From assembly GCA_016933215.1 (NCBI GenBank), contig JAFGBH010000040.1:1-52179 (forward strand): DNA of 52,179 bases, given 5' to 3'. Shown piece by piece: positions 33,585-43,053 of the stretch (positions are counted from its first letter, which is position 1; every line of letters begins with the position of its first letter). The stretch is from Deltaproteobacteria bacterium (GTDB lineage Bacteria; Desulfobacterota; Syntrophia; Syntrophales; UBA2210). Made by a program: the position numbers and the translations under genes. Under the pieces are notes generated by a model, which saw only the letters and a list, made by a program, of their open reading frames with translations, was not told the DNA's origin and searched no databases.

Positions 33585-34772
33585 ATGAAAGAAGAACCGG
33601 AAAGTAAGAAAAACAAGAGGCCCCGGGGGGCAATTCTGGTCTTTATCCTTGCACTCTTTACCATCTACGGAGGCATCAATTGCTATATCTTCCTGAAGGC
33701 AGTCAATGCATTTGCTCTCGGTGCTCCATTTTCCGTATTCCTCGCACTTATCATGTTGCTAATGATCGGTGCGCCCATCATCGTTCGTTTTCTCGAAGGA
33801 TACGGGCACGAATCACCGGCATGTCTTCTGGCCATCGCAGGATATTCGTGGCTGGGCGTCGTCTTCCTGGTCTTTTCCCTCTCGCTTGCCGTCGATATTT
33901 ATCACCTTTTCGTCACCGCGGCGGGAATGCTCCTTCAGAGAGACCTCTCCTCGATCGTCCCCGAAGACAGGGTAACCCTTGCCTCATCATTCCTGATCGC
34001 CTGCATCGGGATGGTATACGGATACTTCAGGGCCATGCTAATCGACAAAGAAACACTTCATATCACGTCACCCAAGATACCGAGAGATATTGGGACACTC
34101 ACGATTGTCCAGATATCCGATATCCACCTTGGCCTCATCGTCAGGGAAAAGAGGCTCGCACGAATCCTTCGTAGAGTGACCGATGCGGCTCCCGATATTC
34201 TCATATCGACGGGGGATCTCGTTGACGGTCAGATCGATAAGCTTTCGGGTCTCGCCGAACCTTTTCAAACAATCAAACCCAGATACGGAAAATTTGCCAT
34301 AATGGGAAATCACGAATACTTTGCGGGCATCACGCCGGCACTCGAATTTACGGAAAAAGCGGGGTTCAGGATACTGCGGGGTGAGGCGTTCACCATTTCG
34401 AGTCTTATTAACATCGCGGGTATTGACGACCCGGCGGGAGAGTATTACGGACGGCGCAAACAAATCAAGGAAGAAGACCTTCTCGCAAACCTTCCCGCAC
34501 ATCTCTTCACACTTCTTTTAAAGCACGAACCGGATGTGACGAGAGAATCGCTCGGTCTCTTTGATCTTCAGCTTTCCGGTCATACACACAAGGGACAGAT
34601 ATTTCCCTTCAATCTCATAACCCGTATTCGATTTCCCTATATTTCAGGCTACTATCCCCTCGAAAAGTCTTCCTGCCTCTATGTCAGCAGGGGTTCGGGG
34701 ACCTGGGGACCACCCGTCCGCATCTTTGCCCCGCCCGAGGTTACCGTCATACGTCTCACCCGCGGCGAATAA
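33585..34772 (+). CDS. Membrane-anchored metallophosphoesterase (YkuE/YaeI-like)
   Basis: The 395-aa protein has about four N-terminal membrane helices (for example AILVFILALFTIYGGINCYI) and then a calcineurin-like phosphoesterase domain from residue 168. Metal-binding motifs are in order: SDIHLG, STGDLVDG, MGNHEYF, KHEPD and GHTHKGQ. This layout matches YaeI/YkuE-type phosphodiesterases, some of which process membrane lipids or lipid A precursors. The substrate is not evident. It stands alone between the beta subunit gene and glmM. Confidence 0.92.
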   Translation: MKEEPESKKNKRPRGAILVFILALFTIYGGINCYIFLKAVNAFALGAPFSVFLALIMLLMIGAPIIVRFLEGYGHESPACLLAIAGYSWLGVVFLVFSLSLAVDIYHLFVTAAGMLLQRDLSSIVPEDRVTLASSFLIACIGMVYGYFRAMLIDKETLHITSPKIPRDIGTLTIVQISDIHLGLIVREKRLARILRRVTDAAPDILISTGDLVDGQIDKLSGLAEPFQTIKPRYGKFAIMGNHEYFAGITPALEFTEKAGFRILRGEAFTISSLINIAGIDDPAGEYYGRRKQIKEEDLLANLPAHLFTLLLKHEPDVTRESLGLFDLQLSGHTHKGQIFPFNLITRIRFPYISGYYPLEKSSCLYVSRGSGTWGPPVRIFAPPEVTVIRLTRGE

Positions 34773-34905
34773 AAGGCTGAACTCGGTCAGAAGGACGGTG
34801 CACCTCTGCTATTATCTATTGTAAAACCATTTCAAATAATATATAAAAACACCTTTTTGAGGGGGAGGCTACCCACTATCAAAAAAGAACAGGGAGGGTA
34901 AAGAC

Positions 34906-36255
34906 ATGGGTAAACTATTTGGAACAGACGGGGTGCGAGGCGTTGCAAACGAATACCCGATGACATCGGAGATGGCACTGAAAATCGGTATGGCAACGGC
35001 ACATCTCTTCAAGAGGAGTGGACATCAGCCCAGAATCATCATAGGAAAGGACACCCGCATTTCGGGATATATGTTAGAGCATGCCCTCGTTTCGGGAATC
35101 TGTTCCATGGGTGTGGATGCATACCTGGTGGGGCCCATGCCGACACCGGGAGTCGCCTTTTTGACCAACAGCATGAGGGCCGATGCAGGCATCGTTATAT
35201 CAGCTTCCCACAATCCCTTTCAGGATAACGGAATCAAGATATTTTCAAGCGACGGGTATAAACTTCCCGATGAAAAGGAACTCGAAATAGAAGATATGGT
35301 GCTTTCGGACACCATGACAGAACTACATCCCTCCCCCAGGGAATTGGGTAAGGCATTTAATATCGAGGGCGCCAGGGGACGCTATATCGTTTTTCTGAAA
35401 AACACCTTCCCCAAGGAATACACCCTGGAGGGAATGAAAATCGTACTGGACACCTCCAACGGCGCTACATACCGTATAGGACCAAAGCCCTTCTTTGAAA
35501 TGGGTGCGGAGGTACACTCCATCTTTTCGGATCCCAACGGTGAAAACATCAATGATGAGTGCGGTTCCCAGCATCCGGAAAAACTGGCGGAGGAGGTCGT
35601 CAAACGGGGCGCCCATGTAGGGTTTGCCTTTGACGGCGACGGTGACCGTCTTATCGCCGTTGATGAAAAGGGGGGCGTCCTTACTGGGGACCAGGTTATC
35701 GCAATCTGTGCCAAGGTGATGAAGGAAGAAGGAACCCTCACGAACAACCTGGTAGTTGACACGGTGATGAGCAATATCGGTCTCGGTCTTGCCCTCAAGG
35801 ATCTGGGAATAGAAAAGGCAACGGCACCCGTCGGCGACAGGTATGTCCTCGAGATGATGAAAGAAAAGGGGTCATCTTTAGGTGGCGAAGATTCGGGACA
35901 CATTATCTTTCTCAACCATCATACTACGGGTGACGGCATTATCTCCGCACTGCAGGTACTGGCAGCCATGAAGCATGAGGGGAAACCCCTCTCCGAGCTT
36001 GCGGGGATCATGAGGGTTTTCCCCCAGAAACTGATAAATATCGATGTAAAATCAAAGCCTGACATATCGACAATTCCTGAAATCGCAAGCGTTATAGAAG
36101 GGGTGGAAGAAAAGCTTGGTGATAGGGGAAGGGTCCTGGTTCGCTACTCCGGCACCCAGAATATGTGCCGTGTTATGGTCGAGGGGCCGACGGACGAGGA
36201 AACGGCACGATTCTGCGAAACGATCGCGGACGTGGTAAAGGAAAAGCTGGCATAA
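34906..36255 (+). CDS. glmM: Phosphoglucosamine mutase
   Basis: GlmM interconverts glucosamine 6-phosphate and glucosamine 1-phosphate on the way to UDP-GlcNAc for peptidoglycan and LPS. The 449-aa product begins MGKLFGTDGVRGVAN, typical of the family. The phosphoserine is S101 in ISASHNPFQDNGIKIF, the Mg loop is FDGDGDRLIAVD, the sugar loop is GGEDSGHIIF, and the phosphate site is RYSGTQNMCRVMVEG. It has a strong ribosome site (GGGAGGGTAAAGAC). It is followed 25 bases later by a NagB-like gene acting on related amino-sugar phosphates. Confidence 0.97.
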   Translation: MGKLFGTDGVRGVANEYPMTSEMALKIGMATAHLFKRSGHQPRIIIGKDTRISGYMLEHALVSGICSMGVDAYLVGPMPTPGVAFLTNSMRADAGIVISASHNPFQDNGIKIFSSDGYKLPDEKELEIEDMVLSDTMTELHPSPRELGKAFNIEGARGRYIVFLKNTFPKEYTLEGMKIVLDTSNGATYRIGPKPFFEMGAEVHSIFSDPNGENINDECGSQHPEKLAEEVVKRGAHVGFAFDGDGDRLIAVDEKGGVLTGDQVIAICAKVMKEEGTLTNNLVVDTVMSNIGLGLALKDLGIEKATAPVGDRYVLEMMKEKGSSLGGEDSGHIIFLNHHTTGDGIISALQVLAAMKHEGKPLSELAGIMRVFPQKLINIDVKSKPDISTIPEIASVIEGVEEKLGDRGRVLVRYSGTQNMCRVMVEGPTDEETARFCETIADVVKEKLA

Positions 36256-36280
36256 ACCCTGTTTTACTAAAGGAGGCGCT

Positions 36281-37306
36281 ATGTTCACAGTAATAATTAC
36301 ACGTGATTTCGATCATATGAGCGAAGTGGCGGCACGGCTTGTCATCGACGACATAGGTAAAGCAGCGGGAAAAAAAGAGGGGTATATCCTCGGCCTTGCA
36401 ACGGGGAATTCGCCGACAGGTCTTTACAAACACCTCGCCAAGGCGGCGAACGCAGGACAGTATGATTGCTCAAAAATCGAGACCTTCAACCTCGACGAGT
36501 ATGTCGGCCTTCCGGGAGAGAACGCACAGCAGCGGGTACTGCACCCCGAAAGCTACAGCTATTTTATGGTGCAGGAATTTTTCGGTCTTCTGCAGAGGAA
36601 GTTCAGGGAGGCAAATGTCCCCTGGGGAACACTGATAGACCAGGAAAAACTGACGGCGGAACTGGCGGCACATCCGGAAGACTGGAATGAACAGGGGACT
36701 GATAAGGGAAAGGCAATCGTTATCAAAGCCGACGCACAATCTGAGTACCTTCGATGGATTCGAAGCGATATTCTCGATGCCTATGCCGCAAAGATACGGG
36801 AAAGGGGCGGGGTTGATTGCCATATCGTGGGAGTCGGAGGGAGGGGTCATGTGGCCTTTCACGAATCGGGCATCCCCTTCCAGGGGAACGAGATGCTGCT
36901 TGTCAAACTCGATGAAAATACTGTTGCAAATGCCGTGGAAGACGGCCATTTCGCGAAGAGGGAAGAAAGTCCGCAGTATGCCATCTCCATGGGGGCAGAA
37001 CTGGTCTACAGGGCACGGAAGGTTATACTTCTTGCAAACGGAGGCCGGAAGGCCGGACCCATCGCCGAATCGTTACTGAAAGACCCCTCACCTGTGGTAC
37101 CGATCTCATACGGACAGACATTTTCAGAAAATGGCGGGGATATGATATATGTTATCGACAGAGAGGCCGCGGCCCAGATAATCGATCATGTTGACGAACT
37201 CGAGCGGCGGAACATTCAGGTGGAGGATATTGGGGACAGCAAAGCCTCGCAACGGCTAGAAGATCTCCAGTTTTTCAGAAATCCAGAAACGTGCCTTCTG
37301 GGATAG
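36281..37306 (+). CDS. NagB-like (glucosamine-6-phosphate deaminase family) protein with altered active site
   Basis: The 341-aa protein has the NagB/6-phosphogluconolactonase Rossmann-like fold: GLATGNSPTGLYKHL (38-52), ETFNLDEYVGL (D72, the enolisation base in NagB), and VGVGGRGHVAFHESG (183-197). In NagB the last motif reads GVGNDGHIAFNEP, with catalytic D141, H143 and E148. Here the His (H190) and Glu (E195) remain but the Asp is Arg188. It is also about 75 residues longer than E. coli NagB (266 aa), mostly in an insertion at about 105-175 and a C-terminal tail. It may still deaminate GlcN6P slowly, act on another sugar phosphate, or be regulatory. glmM lies directly upstream and purL downstream. 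Confidence 0.75.
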   Translation: MFTVIITRDFDHMSEVAARLVIDDIGKAAGKKEGYILGLATGNSPTGLYKHLAKAANAGQYDCSKIETFNLDEYVGLPGENAQQRVLHPESYSYFMVQEFFGLLQRKFREANVPWGTLIDQEKLTAELAAHPEDWNEQGTDKGKAIVIKADAQSEYLRWIRSDILDAYAAKIRERGGVDCHIVGVGGRGHVAFHESGIPFQGNEMLLVKLDENTVANAVEDGHFAKREESPQYAISMGAELVYRARKVILLANGGRKAGPIAESLLKDPSPVVPISYGQTFSENGGDMIYVIDREAAAQIIDHVDELERRNIQVEDIGDSKASQRLEDLQFFRNPETCLLG

Positions 37307-37335
37307 AACAGCACACCAAATTAAAAAAAACAGCT

Positions 37336-40308
37336 ATGGTTCACAGAATAGAAATAGGATTCAAGAAGGATATACGGGACGCCCTCGGCGAGACGATGAG
37401 GAAAAAGATCGTCGAGCATTTCGGCATACATGTCGAAGAGGTAAAGACGGCGGAGGTTTATACGATAGAAGGTGATCTGACCTCAGACGATCTGGAAAGG
37501 ATCGCCTCCGGCCCCTTCTCGGACCCGGCCATACAGCGATACGTCATAGACAGGGGAATCGCCGAATCCTTCGACTGGCTTATCGAGGTGGGGTTCAAAC
37601 CCGGTGTGACCGACAACGTGGGAAGGACCGCGACGGAGGCGGTAAAACTTCTTCTCGAACGAAATGGCGGCATACGGGTCTTTACATCGAGGCAGTATCT
37701 CCTCACCGGTTCTCTTACGAGAGCCGATGCCGACAGAATCGCCTCGGGGCTTCTTGCCAACGAACTCATTCAGCGATTTGAAATAATAGAGGGTAAAGAC
37801 TGGGATCCTGGAAAAGGCATAAAGGCTTACGTCCCCAACGTCGTCATCGAAGACAACCCTGAAATAGAGGAAATAGACCTCAACATCGACGATGAAGGGC
37901 TCCAAAGCATAAGCAATGAGCGGGTGCTCGCCCTCACCGTTGACGAGATGAAGGTGATCCGCGACCATTTCAATGATGAATCGATAATTGAAGAGAGAAG
38001 AAAGGTCGGGCTGGGCTCAGGAATCACCGATGCGGAGATGGAATGCCTTGCCCAGACCTGGTCGGAACACTGCAAACACAAGATATTCAACAGCATCATC
38101 ACCTACAAGGATGAAGAGGGAAAGGCCGAGATCATCGATTCCCTCTTCGACAGCTGCATCAAGGCATCGACGAGAAGAATAAGGGAAGGCCTCGGCGAAG
38201 AGGACTGGTGCCTCTCCGTCTTTGTTGACAATGCGGGCGTCATTAAATTCAATGATGACTTCAACCTCGTCTTCAAGGTGGAAACCCACAACTCACCCTC
38301 GGCGCTCGATCCCTATGGCGGAGCCCTCACGGGAATCGTCGGTGTCAACCGCGACCCCTTCGGGACGGGAAAGGGATCAAAACTCATCTTCAATACCGAT
38401 ATCTTCTGCTTTGCCTCCCCCTTCCATTCGGAGGAGCTTCCAAAGCGGATACTCCACCCGAGGCGCATCTATGAGGGTGTGCGTGAAGGCGTGGAACACG
38501 GCGGAAACAAAAGCGGAATTCCCACGGTAAACGGCTGTATCGTCTTTGACGAGCGATATCTGGGAAAACCTCTCGTATACTGCGGAACGGGGGGAATCAT
38601 GCCCTCAGTTATCCATGGAAAACCCACCCAATCGAAGGAAATTCTTCCCGGTGACGTAATTATTATGACAGGGGGAAGGATTGGAAAAGACGGTATTCAC
38701 GGTGCAACCTTCTCTTCCGAGGAACTCCACGAGGGCTCGCCCGTGACGGCAGTCCAGATAGGAGATCCGATCACCCAGAAAAAGATGACCGACTTTCTCC
38801 TTCTCACGAGAGACAGCGATATGTACCGTGCTATCACCGATAACGGCGCCGGCGGCCTCTCCTCGTCAGTAGGAGAAATGGCCACCCTCTGCGGCGGCTG
38901 CGACATGGACCTGAAGAAGGCGCCCCTGAAGTATGCCGGCCTCAAACCCTGGGAAATTCTTATCTCGGAGGCCCAGGAGAGGATGAGCCTCGCCGTCCCC
39001 CCCGAAAAGGTCGATGAGTTTCTCGCCCTCGCCAGGGAAATGGGTGTGGAGGCAACGGTCCTGGGCACCTTTACGGACTCGGGTAAATTCCACATCAGAT
39101 ACGGGGACAGGACGGCAGCCTATCTCGCTATGGAATTCCTGCACGACGGGGTCCCAAAGATGCGTCTCGATGCCGAGTGGAAACCCCCAAAGTATGAGGA
39201 ACCTGATTTTCCCGAACCGGAAGATATGGGCACAGCCCTGACAGCTATGCTCTCACGGCTGAATATCTGCAGCAAGGAATCGGTGGTCAGACAGTATGAC
39301 CACGAAGTACAGGGCGGAAGTGTTGTAAAGCCACTCGTGGGAGCTGAAAATGACGGTCCCAGTGACGCCGCCGTACTACGGCCCATACTCGATTCCTTCG
39401 AGGGCGTGGTCGTTGCAAACGGAATCTGCCCCCGCTACGGAGACATCGACACCTATCATATGGCTGCCTGCGCGATTGACGAAGCGATACGAAATACCAT
39501 CGCCGTGGGAGGATCCCTGGAGAGAACAGCGGGCATTGACAATTTCTGCTGGTGCGATCCCGTGGAATCAGAAAAGACCCCCGACGGGCGGTACAAACTG
39601 GCCCAGCTCGTACGGGCAAACAGGGCCCTTTACGATTACACGACAATCTTCGGTGTCCCCTGTATTTCGGGCAAAGACAGCATGAAAAATGACTACATCA
39701 TTGGAGACACGAAGATATCGATCCCGCCGACCCTTCTTTTTTCCACTATGGGAAAAATAGAAGACGTGCGGAAAGCAGTCACCATGGATGCAAAGAAAGA
39801 GGGTGACCTCGTCTATATCCTCGGCATGACCCGTAATGAGCTTGGCGGGTCCGAGTGGTTCGACATGCACGGCTTTAGGGGTAACAGTGTTCCCACAGTC
39901 AACGGTCAAAGGGCAAAGAAGATGTATGATGCGCTGAGCCTCTCGATACGGAAAGGAATCGTTTCATCCTGCCATGACTGCTCCGATGGAGGCCTCGGTG
40001 TGGCCCTCGCGGAAACTGCTTTCGCCGGTGGTTTCGGAATGGATATTGATCTCTCCCTCATTCCGTCAGAGGGGATAGAAAGGGATGATTACCTCCTCTT
40101 TTCCGAATCGCAGAGCAGGTTCGTCGTCACCCTGTCACCGGAGAAGAGGGAAGCATTCGAGACAATAATGGAGGGAACGATCCTGGCCGAGGTGGGAAGT
40201 GTCACGTCAGACACAACCTTTCGTATACTGGGTACGAAAGGTATTGAAATAATACGCAAAGATATCGACGATCTCAAGAAGGCCTGGCAGGAACCGCTGA
40301 ATTTCTGA
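37336..40308 (+). CDS. purL: Phosphoribosylformylglycinamidine synthase with two fused PurS domains (PurS-PurS-PurL)
   Basis: The protein catalyses the ATP-dependent conversion of FGAR to FGAM in purine synthesis, using ammonia from PurQ. Of 990 aa, residues 3-73 and 81-151 are two homologous PurS-like units (IEIGFKKDIRDALGETM versus IEVGFKPGVTDNVGRTA, each followed by an RIASG block). The synthetase then begins near 230 with SEHCKHKIF and KVETHNSPSALDPYGG. Later parts are the ATP-site GAGGLSSSVGEMATL, the second-half GKDSMKNDY and SCHDCSDGGLGVALAE. ATG at 37336 is used; an earlier GTG overlapping nagB-like is less likely. There is no good ribosome site. It makes a complex with the separate PurQ encoded 19 bases later, and no separate purS is needed. 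Confidence 0.96.
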   Translation: MVHRIEIGFKKDIRDALGETMRKKIVEHFGIHVEEVKTAEVYTIEGDLTSDDLERIASGPFSDPAIQRYVIDRGIAESFDWLIEVGFKPGVTDNVGRTATEAVKLLLERNGGIRVFTSRQYLLTGSLTRADADRIASGLLANELIQRFEIIEGKDWDPGKGIKAYVPNVVIEDNPEIEEIDLNIDDEGLQSISNERVLALTVDEMKVIRDHFNDESIIEERRKVGLGSGITDAEMECLAQTWSEHCKHKIFNSIITYKDEEGKAEIIDSLFDSCIKASTRRIREGLGEEDWCLSVFVDNAGVIKFNDDFNLVFKVETHNSPSALDPYGGALTGIVGVNRDPFGTGKGSKLIFNTDIFCFASPFHSEELPKRILHPRRIYEGVREGVEHGGNKSGIPTVNGCIVFDERYLGKPLVYCGTGGIMPSVIHGKPTQSKEILPGDVIIMTGGRIGKDGIHGATFSSEELHEGSPVTAVQIGDPITQKKMTDFLLLTRDSDMYRAITDNGAGGLSSSVGEMATLCGGCDMDLKKAPLKYAGLKPWEILISEAQERMSLAVPPEKVDEFLALAREMGVEATVLGTFTDSGKFHIRYGDRTAAYLAMEFLHDGVPKMRLDAEWKPPKYEEPDFPEPEDMGTALTAMLSRLNICSKESVVRQYDHEVQGGSVVKPLVGAENDGPSDAAVLRPILDSFEGVVVANGICPRYGDIDTYHMAACAIDEAIRNTIAVGGSLERTAGIDNFCWCDPVESEKTPDGRYKLAQLVRANRALYDYTTIFGVPCISGKDSMKNDYIIGDTKISIPPTLLFSTMGKIEDVRKAVTMDAKKEGDLVYILGMTRNELGGSEWFDMHGFRGNSVPTVNGQRAKKMYDALSLSIRKGIVSSCHDCSDGGLGVALAETAFAGGFGMDIDLSLIPSEGIERDDYLLFSESQSRFVVTLSPEKREAFETIMEGTILAEVGSVTSDTTFRILGTKGIEIIRKDIDDLKKAWQEPLNF

Positions 40309-40327
40309 GACGGTGAGATAAGGTGAG

Positions 40328-41152
40328 ATGACAAAAAAAGTTCGATCGATTGTGATTACAGGAAACGGAACCAACTGTGAAATGGAGATGGCGCACGCCT
40401 GCAGGCTCGCCGGTTCCGACGATGTCGATATCGTTTTCATCAGTGAACTCCTCTACGGGAAGAAGCGTCTTGACGACTATCACTTCCTCAATCTGCCCGG
40501 GGGATTCCTCGACGGCGACGATCTCGGCTCAGCCAAGGCGGGTGCAAACAGGATTATCAACGCCGGCATTGAAGGAAAGGAAGAAAAACTCTACGATCAG
40601 CTTCTCCGCTTTATAAAAGATGGGAAGTTGATCCTCGGTGTCTGCAACGGTTTCCAGCTCATGGTGAAACTGGGACTTCTCCCCGCATTCGGTAACGACT
40701 ATGCCGACCAGACGGTTACCCTGACCTTCAACGATTCGGGCAGGTTTGAAGACCGGTGGGTCTATCTGAAAACAAACAGCGATTCGCCCTGCGTCTTCAC
40801 CAGGGGAATCGATGGTCTTTACTTTCCCGTCCGACACGGTGAGGGCAAATTCGTCACAAAAGACCCGAAGGTTCTGGAAGAGCTCCACAGGGGAAATCAC
40901 ATTGTTCTCCAGTATTCTGACAGAGACTGCACAAAGGCCGTCATGGACTATCCCGAGAATCCGAACGGTTCGGTTGATGCAATCGCCGGCATCTGCAATG
41001 AAACGGGACGGCTCTTCGGATTGATGCCGCATCCCGAGGCATACCTTCACTATACGAACCATCCCCGATGGACGAGGGAAAAACTTCCCGAAGAGGGAAT
41101 GGGTCTTTCGATCTTCAGAAATGCCGTCGATTTCATACGAAAATCCCTGTGA
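40328..41152 (+). CDS. purQ: Phosphoribosylformylglycinamidine synthase glutaminase subunit
   Basis: PurQ hydrolyses glutamine and channels ammonia to PurL. The 274-aa class I amidotransferase has the nucleophile Cys in LGVCNGFQLMVKLGLLP and the His-Glu pair in LMPHPEAYLHY. It is longer than the ~230-aa PurQ of Bacillus and ends in GMGLSIFRNAVDFI, close to the C-terminal amidotransferase domain of large PurL. It is cotranscribed with purL, with GGTGAGATA serving as ribosome site. Confidence 0.95.
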   Translation: MTKKVRSIVITGNGTNCEMEMAHACRLAGSDDVDIVFISELLYGKKRLDDYHFLNLPGGFLDGDDLGSAKAGANRIINAGIEGKEEKLYDQLLRFIKDGKLILGVCNGFQLMVKLGLLPAFGNDYADQTVTLTFNDSGRFEDRWVYLKTNSDSPCVFTRGIDGLYFPVRHGEGKFVTKDPKVLEELHRGNHIVLQYSDRDCTKAVMDYPENPNGSVDAIAGICNETGRLFGLMPHPEAYLHYTNHPRWTREKLPEEGMGLSIFRNAVDFIRKSL

Positions 41153-41278
41153 TAGTTGACGACGATACCGTTTTGTTGTCCAGCCCTTAATGATAGTTCA
41201 CATCCCCCATCGATTCGCTGGAGGGATTTACCTTGCATGCATAAAGTCAGGGTCGAGATAGGACTCCCGATTGAAAAC

Positions 41279-41295
41279 AGCTCCCAGAGGGAGCT
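41279..41295. other. Short perfect hairpin downstream of purQ
   Basis: AGCTCCC-AGA-GGGAGCT is a perfect 7-bp stem with a 3-nt loop, about 125 bases after purQ. It lacks a T run, so it may be an mRNA 3' stabiliser rather than a terminator. Confidence 0.4.
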
Positions 41296-41381
41296 ATAAC
41301 AACACGGAAAGAGAACTCTCCCGATGCGGAAAAGACGGGTGTTCCATAACATCGGCGCAACGGGTATATGACAATATCTCC

Positions 41382-41876
41382 ATGAACGGTATCATCATCG
41401 GCATAGTGGTCGCTTTCATTGTCTGGCTCTCCCTAAGGGGCGGCAGGCGAATGAAGGAGAAGAAGGCTCGCTTCAAAAGCGAGGCGGAAAAGAAAGTGAT
41501 ACCCCGCATCGGCACAGCGGGAACGATAACGGAGGAACAGGCTGAAGAGTTAAGGAAAAACAACTTTGAGCCGTTGAAGGACTGGAGCTTTGAAGAAGCT
41601 GCGCTTATGCTCGATACAACAACCTATCTGCGCGCGGTTTTTTCGGAGGCGGCGGACCTGAAGGCTTCCCTCGTTGAAATGCAGAATGAACTCCTCGTCT
41701 TCATACTCAACGACGAGCAGCTTCGTGACTATGTCAGAAGATGGGGAGAAGAGCGGCGCAATCGGGAAAGTAATGGCGAAGTGGCTGAGCTTCCGCATGA
41801 CGCAGAGTTCGAGCGTATTGCCGCCGAAGCACTGAGAATCGCCGGAAAAAAACGATCCTCTACCTCCCCGGCATAA
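41382..41876 (+). CDS. Hypothetical protein with one N-terminal membrane helix
   Basis: The 164-aa product starts with a single hydrophobic helix (GIIIGIVVAFIVWLSLRGG), followed by a basic stretch and a mostly helical, charged cytoplasmic region (EEQAEELRKNNFEPLKDWSF, EMQNELLVFILNDEQLRDYV). I do not recognise a family. ATG at 41382 is chosen because the membrane helix then sits at the N-terminus; the ribosome site is poor. Its 3' end overlaps by 17 bases the convergent hydrolase gene. Confidence 0.6.
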   Translation: MNGIIIGIVVAFIVWLSLRGGRRMKEKKARFKSEAEKKVIPRIGTAGTITEEQAEELRKNNFEPLKDWSFEEAALMLDTTTYLRAVFSEAADLKASLVEMQNELLVFILNDEQLRDYVRRWGEERRNRESNGEVAELPHDAEFERIAAEALRIAGKKRSSTSPA

Positions 41877-42930
41877 TCGTCTCCCCGTGCCGGAGAATCA
41901 TAAACTCGCCGGGATCTATATTCCGCTCCTTCCGTGCTTCGATTAACTGCTCCGGGGGCTCATCGAGCGGTTCGTCGGTGAGCACAAAGGTTCCCCAGTG
42001 TATGGCCACCGATTTTTTGGAATCCAGATCGAGATGGACCTGGAGTGCCTCTTCGGGATTCACATGATGATCTTTCATAAACCAGCGCGGCTCGTAGGCC
42101 CCGATCGGAATCGCTGCAAGATCGAAGGGGCCGAGTTTCTCACCGATGTCTTTGTAAATGGGCGAATAGCCGCAGTCTCCAAGAAAGATGAACCGAAAAT
42201 CATCGGCAGCCACCACCCATCCCGCCCATAACACGTCATTGTGTGTGAGAAGATTTCGCTTACTCCAGTGATGCATCGGTACGGCTATGATTTTAAGATC
42301 TGCGAGATTATGGCTCTCCCACCAGTCAAGCTCGACGACACGATTGATACCGATATCCTCAAACCACTGTTTCATCCTCAGGGGTACGAAAAAGATTGTT
42401 TTGTCTCCCCCCTCGCGCCGGAAGAGATCTTCGATGGTTTTTCTGTCCAGATGATCGTAATGATTGTGCGAGATAATGACCGCATCGATGGGCGGAAGAG
42501 TTTCCATGGTGAGGCCGGGCGGCGTCATCCTCCGCGGGCCCGCCCATTCGAACGGTGATGCACGTTCGGAAAGATGGGGGTCCGTAAGGATGTTTGTCCC
42601 TTTTAACTGAAAAAGAAGTGTCGAATGGCCGACCCAGGTAAGCGTCGTATCGTTGCGATTCGATCTCAAAAAGGCGGGATCGTTCTCCGCCATCGGAAAA
42701 TCGTAATTCTTTTCAGCGGGATCCTCCCTCCCGATACGATTCAGGCGCCACTTGATGAAATCAAAGAATTTCTTACTCTTCGATGCGTAGACATTCTCAA
42801 ACCCTTTCCCCCTGTGATGCGTATCATCGGCAAAGGAATCGAGTGGAACCATGCCGACCAGGAGAAAGCAGATCAGAGCCCCGACAACGATAGCACTTTT
42901 TATGTATAATCCGGCCCGGGATTGCGACAT
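41860..42930 (-). CDS. Exported metallo-beta-lactamase-fold hydrolase (NAPE-PLD/UlaG-like)
   Basis: The 356-aa protein has an N-terminal signal or anchor segment (SAIVVGALICFLLVGMVPL, then SFADD, a likely cleavage region) and a metallo-beta-lactamase fold. Metal ligands are in ISHNHYDHLD (HxHxDH) and later in FLGDCGYSP and AIHWGTF. LTWVGHSTLLFQLKGTNILT and DPHLSERASPFEWAGP are typical of the group that includes N-acyl-phosphatidylethanolamine phospholipase D. A periplasmic phosphodiesterase or lipid hydrolase is likely; the substrate is uncertain. I used ATG at 42930 preceded by GAGGAT. Confidence 0.88.
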   Translation of the reverse strand: MSQSRAGLYIKSAIVVGALICFLLVGMVPLDSFADDTHHRGKGFENVYASKSKKFFDFIKWRLNRIGREDPAEKNYDFPMAENDPAFLRSNRNDTTLTWVGHSTLLFQLKGTNILTDPHLSERASPFEWAGPRRMTPPGLTMETLPPIDAVIISHNHYDHLDRKTIEDLFRREGGDKTIFFVPLRMKQWFEDIGINRVVELDWWESHNLADLKIIAVPMHHWSKRNLLTHNDVLWAGWVVAADDFRFIFLGDCGYSPIYKDIGEKLGPFDLAAIPIGAYEPRWFMKDHHVNPEEALQVHLDLDSKKSVAIHWGTFVLTDEPLDEPPEQLIEARKERNIDPGEFMILRHGETIMPGR

Positions 42931-43053
42931 TTGAATCCTCACACAGCAATATTGCACGAACGCTCATTTGCCTATAATGTGTTCATCAAATCGGATGAGT
43001 CAAGGTCATGCGGAGGTAGCGGATTTCCTGATATCTGCCGGCAGGCACCCTTT

